Assembly (NCBI GenBank): GCA_029880755.1
Contig: JAOUNW010000074.1
Coordinates: forward strand, 1-10,206
DNA length: 10,206 bases
Direction of reading: 5' to 3'
Origin: Gammaproteobacteria bacterium
GTDB taxonomy: Bacteria; Pseudomonadota; Gammaproteobacteria; Acidiferrobacterales; SZUA-150
Positions 1 through 6,299 of the stretch are shown here, one piece after another; positions within the stretch are counted from its first letter, which is position 1; the number at the start of each line of letters is the position of its first letter. The translations under genes and the position numbers were made by a program. A model generated the notes under the pieces. That model searched no databases. It was not told the origin of the DNA and saw nothing but the letters and a program-made list of their open reading frames with translations.

Positions 1-699
1 ATCACGAGCTCTGCCGAACTCACTAAGAAGCTGATTGTCTCTGTTATCCAGCTCTACGAGATGACGAAACACCAGTGTTGCACTGGCGTCACCCGCTGCA
101 ATTTCAATTTGTGCAATTTTGTCAGGACAGGATAATTCCGAAATAACCCGATGTAGATCTGGCAGTAAATCCGAAAAGCGTTTATCCATAACCAAGCAAC
201 TCTTCAGGCTGGTAAGGTACGAACTTCGCTTCTCCCGAAAACCGACCAGCACCCCACCCTTTTTCGTTACAAAACGCACACCAAGGCGGGCCTTGCGCCG
301 ATAGCCGGAGGTTGGGCCGGAAATGGGGGTTAACCATTCCTCGGGCTTTGTACAAGCCAGTCGCTGGAGGTTATCACGCAAGATCGTTTGTTTAGTGGAG
401 ATCTGAGCACTTGATCTCATATGCTGTAGACTGCAACCCCCGCATACACCAAAATACTCGCAAGGTGGCGCTACCCTGTCTGCTGATGCATGAACAATAT
501 CAATAACGACACCACTATCATGTTTGCGCTTGCGCCGCACCAGTTTGACGATTACCTCTTCTCCCGGCAACGCGCCTTCAACGAACATTACCTTGCCATC
601 GGCAAGACGCCCGACGCCACGGCCATCATGGTCAAGGCCGCTAATCGTCAGGCGCGCTGTATCGTCGGTTGTCTTTTTGTTTGCAGGGATAGCGGACAC
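1..699 (-). CDS. rlmD: 23S rRNA (uracil-1939-C5)-methyltransferase RlmD, N-terminal 233 residues (3' end outside window)
   Basis: RlmD (RumA) uses S-adenosylmethionine to methylate U1939 of 23S rRNA. The reading frame is open to the left edge, so only the N-terminal half is present; E. coli RlmD has about 430 residues. Residues about 14-70 form a TRAM-type RNA-binding domain (SGLDHDGRGVGR, then VEGALPGEEV). Four cysteines match the family's [4Fe-4S] cluster ligands: C80, C86 and C89 in PPCEYFGVCGGCSLQHM, and C168 in LKSCLVM. The SAM-binding motifs and catalytic cysteine lie beyond the edge. The start is GTG at 699, because an in-frame TAA lies at 720-718 and no ATG falls between. No clear Shine-Dalgarno sequence is visible, so translation may depend on the upstream gene 33 bp away. 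It is the last gene seen in the cysM-led run. By gammaproteobacterial synteny relA may follow to the left, but that is inference. Confidence 0.95.
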   Translation of the reverse strand, partial: MSAIPANKKTTDDTARLTISGLDHDGRGVGRLADGKVMFVEGALPGEEVIVKLVRRKRKHDSGVVIDIVHASADRVAPPCEYFGVCGGCSLQHMRSSAQISTKQTILRDNLQRLACTKPEEWLTPISGPTSGYRRKARLGVRFVTKKGGVLVGFREKRSSYLTSLKSCLVMDKRFSDLLPDLHRVISELSCPDKIAQIEIAAGDASATLVFRHLVELDNRDNQLLSEFGRARD

Positions 700-732
700 A
701 GAAATTCTGTTTATAGTTTACAGTGAAAAGTA

Positions 733-1503
733 TTAAATCCAGGCATCAAGAAATGCCAGTAAATGGGATTGGTTGGTCTGTTTTAATGTGGTATGTATCA
801 GGGCAATTTCTTTTTCCCAGGCGGTTTTTGTCAGGTTGCCGCGGGTAAGTTCCCAGCGCAAGTAAACAAGATAGGTATTTAGTACGTCTGTTTCGCAATA
901 ATTACGAATGTCCTGAATATTTCCAGCCTGGTACTGGTCCCATACTTTGGCGCCGCTCATACCCATTTTACCCGGGTATCCGAGCATAACTGCGATTTCA
1001 TCGAGCGGCGCATTGGCCCGCGGTTGATATCCGGCAAGCACATCCATGAGGTCGGTGTGGCGATGATGGTATCGACTAATGTAATTATTCCACTTAAATT
1101 CCCGGTCGTCCTCTCCGGTATCCCAGTAGCGTGATGCGTTAATCCCGTGCTTTAGCGCCCGGTAGTGCAGCACTGGCAGATCAAATCCCCCGCCATTCCA
1201 GGATACCAATGTTGGTGTAAATTTATCTATCCCATCAAAAAAACGTTGCACCAATTCAGCTTCACTGGAATCTGGTTCACCCAAAGACCAGACCTTCAGG
1301 CTATCATTGTTTCTAAATACTGCTGATATCGCCACAATGGCATGCATATGCAGTCTAAGAAAATCAGAATCCCCGGTTTGTTCCCGCCGCTTCTGAAACA
1401 TAACACGGGCGACATCCTTATCACTTAATCCTCCAAGATTGTAAAGACGACGACCAAGATCCACATCAGGTATTGTTTCAATATCAAAAACGAATACATT
1501 CAC
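733..1503 (-). CDS. predicted 3'-5' exonuclease, DEDDy / PolB-like family
   Basis: This 256-residue protein carries the three exonuclease motifs of the DnaQ-like DEDDy superfamily, in order. Exo I is FDIET (D7, E9). Exo II is SWNGGGFDLP (N103, D108). Exo III is YCETD (Y202, D206), with the Tyr-x3-Asp spacing that defines the DEDDy rather than the DEDDh type. These acidic residues would bind the two metal ions for 3'-to-5' removal of nucleotides. The length and motif context fit the stand-alone 'predicted 3'-5' exonuclease related to the exonuclease domain of PolB' family (I believe Pfam DNA_pol_B_exo2). There is no polymerase domain. The start is GTG at 1503; the nearby ATG is out of frame. 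The gene begins 20 bp after the LCIB-like gene and ends 33 bp before rlmD, so cotranscription is likely. The biological substrate is not known from sequence; DNA or structured RNA are both possible. Confidence 0.85.
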   Translation of the reverse strand: MNVFVFDIETIPDVDLGRRLYNLGGLSDKDVARVMFQKRREQTGDSDFLRLHMHAIVAISAVFRNNDSLKVWSLGEPDSSEAELVQRFFDGIDKFTPTLVSWNGGGFDLPVLHYRALKHGINASRYWDTGEDDREFKWNNYISRYHHRHTDLMDVLAGYQPRANAPLDEIAVMLGYPGKMGMSGAKVWDQYQAGNIQDIRNYCETDVLNTYLVYLRWELTRGNLTKTAWEKEIALIHTTLKQTNQSHLLAFLDAWI

Positions 1504-1518
1504 AATTTAATATTTCTC

Positions 1519-1528
1519 TTTAATTAAA
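1519..1528. repeat. TTTAATTAAA palindrome at the 3' end of the LCIB-like gene
   Basis: This perfect 10-bp palindrome includes the stop codon of the LCIB-like gene. It contains the same TTAATTAA core found in the tandem repeat just upstream of that gene. Such a motif is short and A/T-only, so it could arise by chance; its value is in the pairing with the other copy. Confidence 0.6.
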
Positions 1529-2678
1529 CGAAGACCTTGACTTCTTTTGCCACACCCATTTTGTGAATGGCGTCTTCCAGGTCGATCTGGTCAGCGTTTT
1601 CGCTACTTTGTCTATTTAGAATGTCCACCAGCTCTTGTTGCTCCAGTGTAAAAAATGAGTCATCCCGGTCCTGCACGTATGCTGCCCAGGGAACAAATTT
1701 TGTTAGTGGAAACAACTGTCCGGGTTGTGGCGATATATCTATATTAAGGCCGGCAATAAAAACTAGTTTTTTCCCCCTATAACCATGTTCTTTTGCGATG
1801 GTGCGAAATGTTCGGTCGAATTCCACCTGGGTATTAACTTGTGCCGCCATTAACAGTGGAGCCGGGGAAGTTACGATCCAGGGCATTGGGTTAAGCAGAT
1901 TTTTTTCCAGAAATCTGTCATTCTCCATATCTGTAATTGTTTCATCGATAATTCGTTTAAACTGGAATAACTCCGGTACCAGTCTGTCACCAATTTTTTG
2001 TCGTTTTGATCCTTGCCATTCAAAATCACCTAACATTTTCTGAAATCTGCTTGATACACGATATGATTTTGCTGTGCTCAGGGTCTTGATTGGATGAGTT
2101 TCTCCATTCTCATCAACTTCAACGATGCGTTCCAAATGGAGAAACAACCCCTCTTCGCGATTTTCATTAAGAAGTTGGTTATCGATTGTAATTAACCTAT
2201 CTTTACCGTTTTGAGATAGGTATATATTATCTTTGGCAAAATTATATTCATTTATATACCAGCTCAATACTGCATGCACCTTTCCGCAGCTTGGGCTGTT
2301 GTCGTGGCTACTGGTTTGCAAACGTTTGTAACAACCGAAGTGATGACTGCTATCGTCATATCCTACATGGCTCGCCTGGATGATTACCATGTCTTGGCCA
2401 TGTTCCGCATGAGGTCCATGCCGATCTGTAGCAACAATACCGCCTACCCGTCCATGGTTAAACGGAAATGTACCGAAGTGCTTTGTAATGAGAATTATCG
2501 GGTAACCCTGGCTTTCATCTGAGCAGAATGCTCGCGATGGCATAATTTTGCCAGCCTCAAAGCCCAGCGACTTGCACCAGTTATAGAATTTCGGCACAAA
2601 AATACTGTAACGAAACATAGCGCCGTTAATTTGAAAATCAGCCAATGATGCACCAAAACTTGTAATTGAAGAGTACAT
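1524..2678 (-). CDS. LCIB/LCIC-like beta-carbonic anhydrase family protein (tentative)
   Basis: A 384-residue cytoplasmic-looking protein with no signal peptide or membrane helix. I read it as a bacterial relative of the algal LCIB/LCIC family, a divergent beta-carbonic anhydrase group that interconverts CO2 and bicarbonate. The basis is a three-part pattern. A Cys-x-Asp sits in SRAFCSDE (C52, D54). A histidine sits in QASHVGYDD (H104), followed by GCYKR. A cysteine sits in SPSCGKVHA (C131). Beta-type enzymes bind zinc through Cys-His-Cys with a nearby Asp, and in LCIB proteins the His and second Cys are about 25 residues apart; here the gap is 27. The C-terminal part (about 150-384) has no motif I recognise. 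The ATG at 2678 follows cysM by 23 bp of nearly pure A/T and lacks an evident Shine-Dalgarno sequence. Base composition is unusual: 2161-2280 is about 29% GC by hand count, against about 67% for 2941-3060 in cysM. The alternative is an unnamed zinc protein. Confidence 0.55.
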   Translation of the reverse strand: MYSSITSFGASLADFQINGAMFRYSIFVPKFYNWCKSLGFEAGKIMPSRAFCSDESQGYPIILITKHFGTFPFNHGRVGGIVATDRHGPHAEHGQDMVIIQASHVGYDDSSHHFGCYKRLQTSSHDNSPSCGKVHAVLSWYINEYNFAKDNIYLSQNGKDRLITIDNQLLNENREEGLFLHLERIVEVDENGETHPIKTLSTAKSYRVSSRFQKMLGDFEWQGSKRQKIGDRLVPELFQFKRIIDETITDMENDRFLEKNLLNPMPWIVTSPAPLLMAAQVNTQVEFDRTFRTIAKEHGYRGKKLVFIAGLNIDISPQPGQLFPLTKFVPWAAYVQDRDDSFFTLEQQELVDILNRQSSENADQIDLEDAIHKMGVAKEVKVFV

Positions 2679-2686
2679 GGTATTTA

Positions 2687-2701
2687 TAATTAATTAATTA
2701 A
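2687..2701. repeat. short TAAT tandem repeat between cysM and the LCIB-like gene
   Basis: The run is TAAT three times followed by TAA, and it fills most of the 23-bp gap between cysM and the next gene. A related perfect palindrome, TTTAATTAAA, overlaps the other end of that gene at 1519-1528 and includes its stop codon. The run contains no guanine on either side that could act as a ribosome binding site. It may be simple slippage DNA or a scar of gene insertion. Confidence 0.7.
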
Positions 2702-3592
2702 CTAATCTGGAAATACGCCGGTAGACAAATAGCGGTCGCCACGGTCACATATAATAACCGCTATGACAGCGTTCTCAACTTCACGGGAAATCTCAAGGGC
2801 CGCCGCCACCGCACCACCCGAAGAGATACCGCAGAATATACCTTCCTCCCGCGCTAGTCGTCGAGTCGTCTCCTCTGCGCTCTCTTGCGAGACATTGATG
2901 ATCTTGTCAATGATAGAGGCGTCATAGATTTTTGGGAGGTACTCTTCCGGCCAGCGCCGGATACCCGGAATGCTGGCGCCGTCCACGGGCTGCACGCCGA
3001 CGATCTCCACGTGTTGCTGCTGCTCTCGCAGGAAGCTGGCCACACCCATAATAGTGCCCGTAGTGCCCATGGAGCTGACGAAATGGGTAAGTTTGCCTTG
3101 GGTGTCGCGCCAGATTTCCGGACCAGTGCCTTCATAGTGGGCCCGTGGGTTGTCCGGGTTGGAAAACTGGTCCAGCACCTTGCCCCGGCCCTCGGCCTGC
3201 ATCTGCAATGCCAGGTCACGGGCCCCCTCCATGCTGGCCTCCTGTGATACCAGAATAATCTCCGCCCCAAACGCCTTCATCACCGCTCTACGCTCCACGC
3301 TCATATGCTCGGGCATGATGAGCACCATACGATACCCCTTGATGGCCGCAGCCATGGCAAGGGCAATGCCCGTATTGCCGCTGGTTGCCTCAATCAGGGT
3401 ATCTCCGGGTTTAATTTCGCCTCTTAGCTCGGCGTGCCGGATCATGCTTAGCGCCGGCCGGTCCTTTACCGAGCCGGCAGGATTATTGCCTTCCAGTTTT
3501 GCGAGGATTGTGTTGGAGCCGGCGCCTGGCAAACGCTGAAGCCTCACCAGCGGGGTGTTACCAACAAACTGCTCTAAGGTGGGAAGGCTCAT
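2702..3592 (-). CDS. cysM: cysteine synthase B (O-acetylserine sulfhydrylase B)
   Basis: CysM is a cytoplasmic PLP enzyme that makes cysteine from O-acetylserine and sulfide; the B isozyme also accepts thiosulfate, giving S-sulfocysteine. At 296 residues it has the family's usual length (E. coli CysM is 303). The Schiff-base lysine is K43 in NNPAGSVKDR. The substrate-binding loop is TSGNTG (70-75), and the PLP phosphate loop is GTTGT (176-180). The C-terminal ICDRGDRYLSTGVF ending is typical of CysM, where CysK has a different sequence, so I prefer CysM to CysK. The ATG at 3592 has no visible Shine-Dalgarno sequence. It is the first gene of the minus-strand run cysM / LCIB-like / exonuclease / rlmD. 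Its coding sequence is clearly GC-richer than the next gene downstream. Confidence 0.95.
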   Translation of the reverse strand: MSLPTLEQFVGNTPLVRLQRLPGAGSNTILAKLEGNNPAGSVKDRPALSMIRHAELRGEIKPGDTLIEATSGNTGIALAMAAAIKGYRMVLIMPEHMSVERRAVMKAFGAEIILVSQEASMEGARDLALQMQAEGRGKVLDQFSNPDNPRAHYEGTGPEIWRDTQGKLTHFVSSMGTTGTIMGVASFLREQQQHVEIVGVQPVDGASIPGIRRWPEEYLPKIYDASIIDKIINVSQESAEETTRRLAREEGIFCGISSGGAVAAALEISREVENAVIAVIICDRGDRYLSTGVFPD

Positions 3593-3600
3593 GACTGGGG

Positions 3601-3629
3601 ATTGTAATCAAACCCGGTCGAAACAGGAA
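3601..3629 (-). promoter_or_regulatory. possible cysM promoter, perhaps giving a leaderless transcript
   Basis: On the minus strand a TACAAT hexamer (3606-3601) resembles the sigma-70 -10 box. The hexamer 17 bp upstream, TTCCTG (3629-3624), is a poor -35 box. Transcription would start about 3594, essentially at the cysM ATG (3592), which fits the lack of a ribosome binding site. This is a motif reading only. Confidence 0.3.
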
Positions 3630-3630
3630 A

Positions 3631-3656
3631 TTACCCGGCCATATCTGGCCGGGTAA
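3631..3656 (-). terminator. hairpin terminator after the outer-membrane protein gene
   Basis: The arms TTACCCGGCCA (3631-3641) and TGGCCGGGTAA (3646-3656) pair perfectly around a 4-base loop, giving an 11-bp GC-rich stem. It begins 10 bases after the outer-membrane gene's stop codon in that gene's direction. The minus-strand sequence after the stem is TTTCCTGTTTCG, a weak T tract. It would separate the outer-membrane gene from cysM. The low T content leaves room for a partial or Rho-assisted terminator. Confidence 0.8.
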
Positions 3657-3666
3657 AGATTATCGC

Positions 3667-4314
3667 CTAAAACCGGTAGGAAACACCCAGGGAAATCACC
3701 GGATAAACATCAAATTCGCTGATGTCGCTTTCCAATTGGGCCTCTTCAGCCCCCAAATCTACAAGTGAGACCGCGCCCCCGCTTGCAGACAGCGTTACCT
3801 CGGGAGAATCCTGTATCAGTACGCCGATGTCTAAGGTAAAGCCGATGCGTTTGTTTTTACTGACGGCATTACCGAAACCGATGCCGACATAGGGCGCCGT
3901 GTCCTTGAAGCCAATTTTTCCGGTCAAAGTACCTATTTGGGCTGGCGTATAACTGGTGCCGCCGATAATCTGGTTAGTAGTAGGCGTGGCAGACATATTG
4001 ATGCCGTTATCATTTTTCATGATGCCGGCACTAATTCGGAAACGCCCGCTGAAGGGATGCCAGTCAAGCAGCAAAGCCGTGGTTCCCAGGTCCAACTCGG
4101 CGTCGTAATCAATGCCGGACTCCGTGGTGGTGTAGTCATAGCTGTAGCTGTTAAGCCCCAGTCTGACATTGAGGTTGGACACAATAGAGGTGGTCAGCTC
4201 TGCGCCCAGTCCAAGGGTGCCACCTTTAACACCCAGTGCAAAGTCGGCGGCCTGCGCCGTAGTCAATGTGCCCATAGTTACTAAAATTGAGAGTATTGCC
4301 CTTAATTTTTTCAT
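3667..4314 (-). CDS. small outer-membrane beta-barrel protein
   Basis: A 215-residue exported protein. Residues 1-22 are a Sec signal peptide (MKKL, a hydrophobic stretch, then TAQA before ADFALG). The mature part alternates polar and apolar residues and ends in GVSYRF, the aromatic C-terminal residue that BamA recognises in outer-membrane barrels. Several strand-like segments (LNVRLGLNSYSYDY, TALLLDWHP, FRISAGIM, APYVGIGFG, RIGFTLDIGVLI, YPVISLGVSYRF) suggest an 8-10 strand barrel. Function and ligand cannot be told from sequence; there is no OmpA-like peptidoglycan domain. The start chosen is ATG at 4314 because GGAGGAG lies 9 bases upstream and the signal peptide begins there. An in-frame ATG at 4332 would put the Shine-Dalgarno sequence inside the coding region. 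It follows recJ by 64 bp but probably has its own promoter, and a strong hairpin follows it. Confidence 0.7.
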   Translation of the reverse strand: MKKLRAILSILVTMGTLTTAQAADFALGVKGGTLGLGAELTTSIVSNLNVRLGLNSYSYDYTTTESGIDYDAELDLGTTALLLDWHPFSGRFRISAGIMKNDNGINMSATPTTNQIIGGTSYTPAQIGTLTGKIGFKDTAPYVGIGFGNAVSKNKRIGFTLDIGVLIQDSPEVTLSASGGAVSLVDLGAEEAQLESDISEFDVYPVISLGVSYRF

Positions 4315-4361
4315 TTTGACTGTCTCCTCCATTTTTTGGTTATTTCAAGTTCGTCGAATTA

Positions 4362-4370
4362 ACTATAGCA
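4362..4370 (-). promoter_or_regulatory. extended -10 promoter for the outer-membrane protein gene
   Basis: The minus strand reads TGCTATAGT, an extended -10 element (TG-n-TATAGT) just after the recJ stop codon. No good -35 box is visible, which extended -10 promoters can tolerate. Transcription would start near 4355, leaving a leader of about 40 nt with the GGAGGAG ribosome binding site at 4324-4330. Confidence 0.5.
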
Positions 4371-4378
4371 GCCTGACA

Positions 4379-6139
4379 TTACGCCGGGGTTTTATCAGCT
4401 GGTTCCATGTAATTGATTATGGCCTGAAGTGATCGTCGCCCCTTGAACTCATTTACATCCAGGCGAAAGGCAGCGCGCACCGAGGCCAGTTCTGCGGCAG
4501 ATAGCTTGTTGGCATAATTGAAGGCGATGGCGTCGATATGCCGGGTTTCAGTTGGATTTTCCGAGCACGGGCGTAACACCATTTTCAGATGGTTCTCGCC
4601 AACAATGCGTTGCTCAATGACATCAAACTGGCCATCAAATACGGGTTCAGGGAATCCCTGCCCCCAAGGCCCTGCTTTCTGTAAGCTCTCAGCGAAATCC
4701 AGATGGAAGTCTGAGAGCGCGAGTTCCCCGTCGCTGACGAGGTTGTGTTGCAAAATTTCTTTTGTGGCCACCTTTTCCACTTCCTCTCTAAATAGCGACT
4801 CAAATCGTTGCAGGTGTTCATGCTGTAATGTCAGACCAGCGGCCATGGCGTGACCGCCGAACTTGCGTAGTATGTCGGGATGTCTTGCAGCAACGTTGTC
4901 CAGTAAATCGCGGATATGAAGCCCAGGAATAGAACGGGCAGATCCTTTTATTGTATTCCCACCGCCTGGCGCGAATGCAATAACCGGGCGGTGCAGTTTT
5001 TCTTTTACGCGAGAGGCTACCAGGCCGATGACCCCCTGGTGCCAGTTTTTATCATAAAGACACAAGGCCGGCGGTAGTTCTTTATCTTCAATTACCAGTT
5101 GGTCGATGATCAGATTCGCCTGGTTTTGCATATCGTCCTGAATGGCGCGTCTTTCAATATTGATTTGATCCAGACGTCGCGCCATTGCCATGGCCTCAGT
5201 GGCATCATCGGTTAACAGGCACGCTATTCCTAACGACATATCCTGGAGCCGGCCTGCAGCATTGATTCGTGGGGCCAGAAAAAATCCCAGATCTGTGGCC
5301 GACAGCGATGCAGAAGTTTTGCCGGCGACTTCCGCAAGAGCAGTAATACCAGGACAACATTGTTTGCGATTGATGCGCTCAAGCCCCCGGGCAACCAGGA
5401 TACGATTATTGTGATCCAGTGGTACTAGATCGGCAACGGTTCCCAGGGCTACCAGATCCAGCAGTTGCGCAAGATTGGGTTCGTTAATTTTCTGTAACGC
5501 GAACCAATTATTTTTGCGCAGCTGACTGCGTAACGCCAATAACACATAAAATATGACGCCAACCCCGGCCAGGGCCTTGCTGGGAAAACTGTCTCCGGAT
5601 TGATTGGGATTAACAATCGCATCCGCCTCGGGCAATTGCGGTCCAGATAAATGATGGTCGGTGACCAATACCGATATTCCGCATTGGTGGGCCGCTTTTA
5701 CGCCTTCAATACTGGAAATGCCATTATCCACGGTAACCAATAAATCAGGGGACAGGGGTAAGGCCAGCTGCACAATTTCCGGAGTCAAGCCGTAACCGTA
5801 ATCAAAACGATTTGGCACCAGATAGCTGACCTGGTGCGCACCGAGTTTTTGCAATCCCCTTACCGCCAGTGCGCAACTGGTTGCGCCATCCGCGTCATAG
5901 TCTGCAACGATAACGATATGTTGTTTTTCTTCCAGCGCAGTAACCAGCAAAGAGACCGCCTGGTCCATGCCCGCCAAAAGGTCTGGTGGCAGCATTTTAC
6001 CGATGGAGTAATCCATTTCCTCAGGCCGCAAAAGATCTCGGGCTGCATAAATCCTCTGCAATGTGGGGTGTAGATCGTCCGGTAATTTATGTTCGGTTGC
6101 TATATTTCTACGAATGATCTGCTTTTTCTGCAAATCCAT
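4379..6139 (-). CDS. recJ: single-stranded-DNA-specific 5'-3' exonuclease RecJ
   Basis: RecJ degrades single-stranded DNA 5' to 3' in recombinational, mismatch and base-excision repair. At 586 residues it matches E. coli RecJ (577). The DHH phosphoesterase motifs are all present: DYDADG (80-85), VDNG (DNG at 138-140), DHH (161-163) and DLVALGTVADLVPL (228-241). These acidic and histidine residues hold the catalytic metal ions. PRINAAGR (290-297) is the conserved RecJ element, and the DHHA1 domain follows with FGGHAMAAGL (GGHAMAAGL at 428-436). The C-terminal part is the OB-fold DNA-binding domain. The ATG at 6139 is preferred because AGGA lies 8 bases upstream; a TTG 21 bases further out (6160) is in frame but less likely. 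All key residues are present, so it should be active. Its nearness to hom-thrC recalls the pseudomonad order hom-thrC-recJ. Confidence 0.97.
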   Translation of the reverse strand: MDLQKKQIIRRNIATEHKLPDDLHPTLQRIYAARDLLRPEEMDYSIGKMLPPDLLAGMDQAVSLLVTALEEKQHIVIVADYDADGATSCALAVRGLQKLGAHQVSYLVPNRFDYGYGLTPEIVQLALPLSPDLLVTVDNGISSIEGVKAAHQCGISVLVTDHHLSGPQLPEADAIVNPNQSGDSFPSKALAGVGVIFYVLLALRSQLRKNNWFALQKINEPNLAQLLDLVALGTVADLVPLDHNNRILVARGLERINRKQCCPGITALAEVAGKTSASLSATDLGFFLAPRINAAGRLQDMSLGIACLLTDDATEAMAMARRLDQINIERRAIQDDMQNQANLIIDQLVIEDKELPPALCLYDKNWHQGVIGLVASRVKEKLHRPVIAFAPGGGNTIKGSARSIPGLHIRDLLDNVAARHPDILRKFGGHAMAAGLTLQHEHLQRFESLFREEVEKVATKEILQHNLVSDGELALSDFHLDFAESLQKAGPWGQGFPEPVFDGQFDVIEQRIVGENHLKMVLRPCSENPTETRHIDAIAFNYANKLSAAELASVRAAFRLDVNEFKGRRSLQAIINYMEPADKTPA

Positions 6140-6181
6140 GGCGACTTTCCTGCCTGGCAAAATTTCTATCTGGGACTGCTG

Positions 6182-6209
6182 AGCCTAGCATGACCGTGCA
6201 CCCAAACAA
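6182..6209 (-). promoter_or_regulatory. possible recJ promoter
   Basis: On the minus strand, TTGTTT (6209-6204) and TAGGCT (6187-6182) are spaced by 16 bp. The -10 is preceded by TGC, giving an extended -10 form. Each hexamer matches consensus only partly. It lies about 43 bases above the recJ ATG, in the divergent region shared with the thioredoxin-like gene. Confidence 0.35.
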
Positions 6210-6229
6210 ACCATGCTGTAGCGGGGTAT

Positions 6230-6257
6230 TTTCCAGTGGGTTATCATCCACTATACT
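6230..6257 (+). promoter_or_regulatory. likely promoter of the thioredoxin-like gene with overlapping inverted repeat
   Basis: TATACT (6252-6257) is a good -10 box, followed by TTAAAA. TTTCCA (6230-6235), 16 bp upstream, is a partial -35 box. A short inverted repeat, AGTGG (6235-6239) and CCACT (6248-6252), lies between and touches both boxes, as a small operator might. The repeat is too short to be convincing alone. Confidence 0.45.
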
Positions 6258-6299
6258 TTAAAACGCCCTTCAAACTAGTGCTTGATGCAGGAGAGTGCC

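Noticed and set aside
490..736. Two plus-strand open frames of 70-78 codons.
   Set aside because: They are antisense to the rlmD N-terminus, which has clear cluster cysteines; no ribosome binding site or known motif supports them.
2854..3539. Several 120-138 codon frames on both strands in this stretch.
   Set aside because: They overlap cysM, whose PLP motifs are intact; long shadow frames are expected in its GC-rich sequence.
6235..6252. AGTGG / CCACT inverted repeat as a defined operator.
   Set aside because: Only 5-bp arms; mentioned with the promoter but not claimed as a separate regulatory site.
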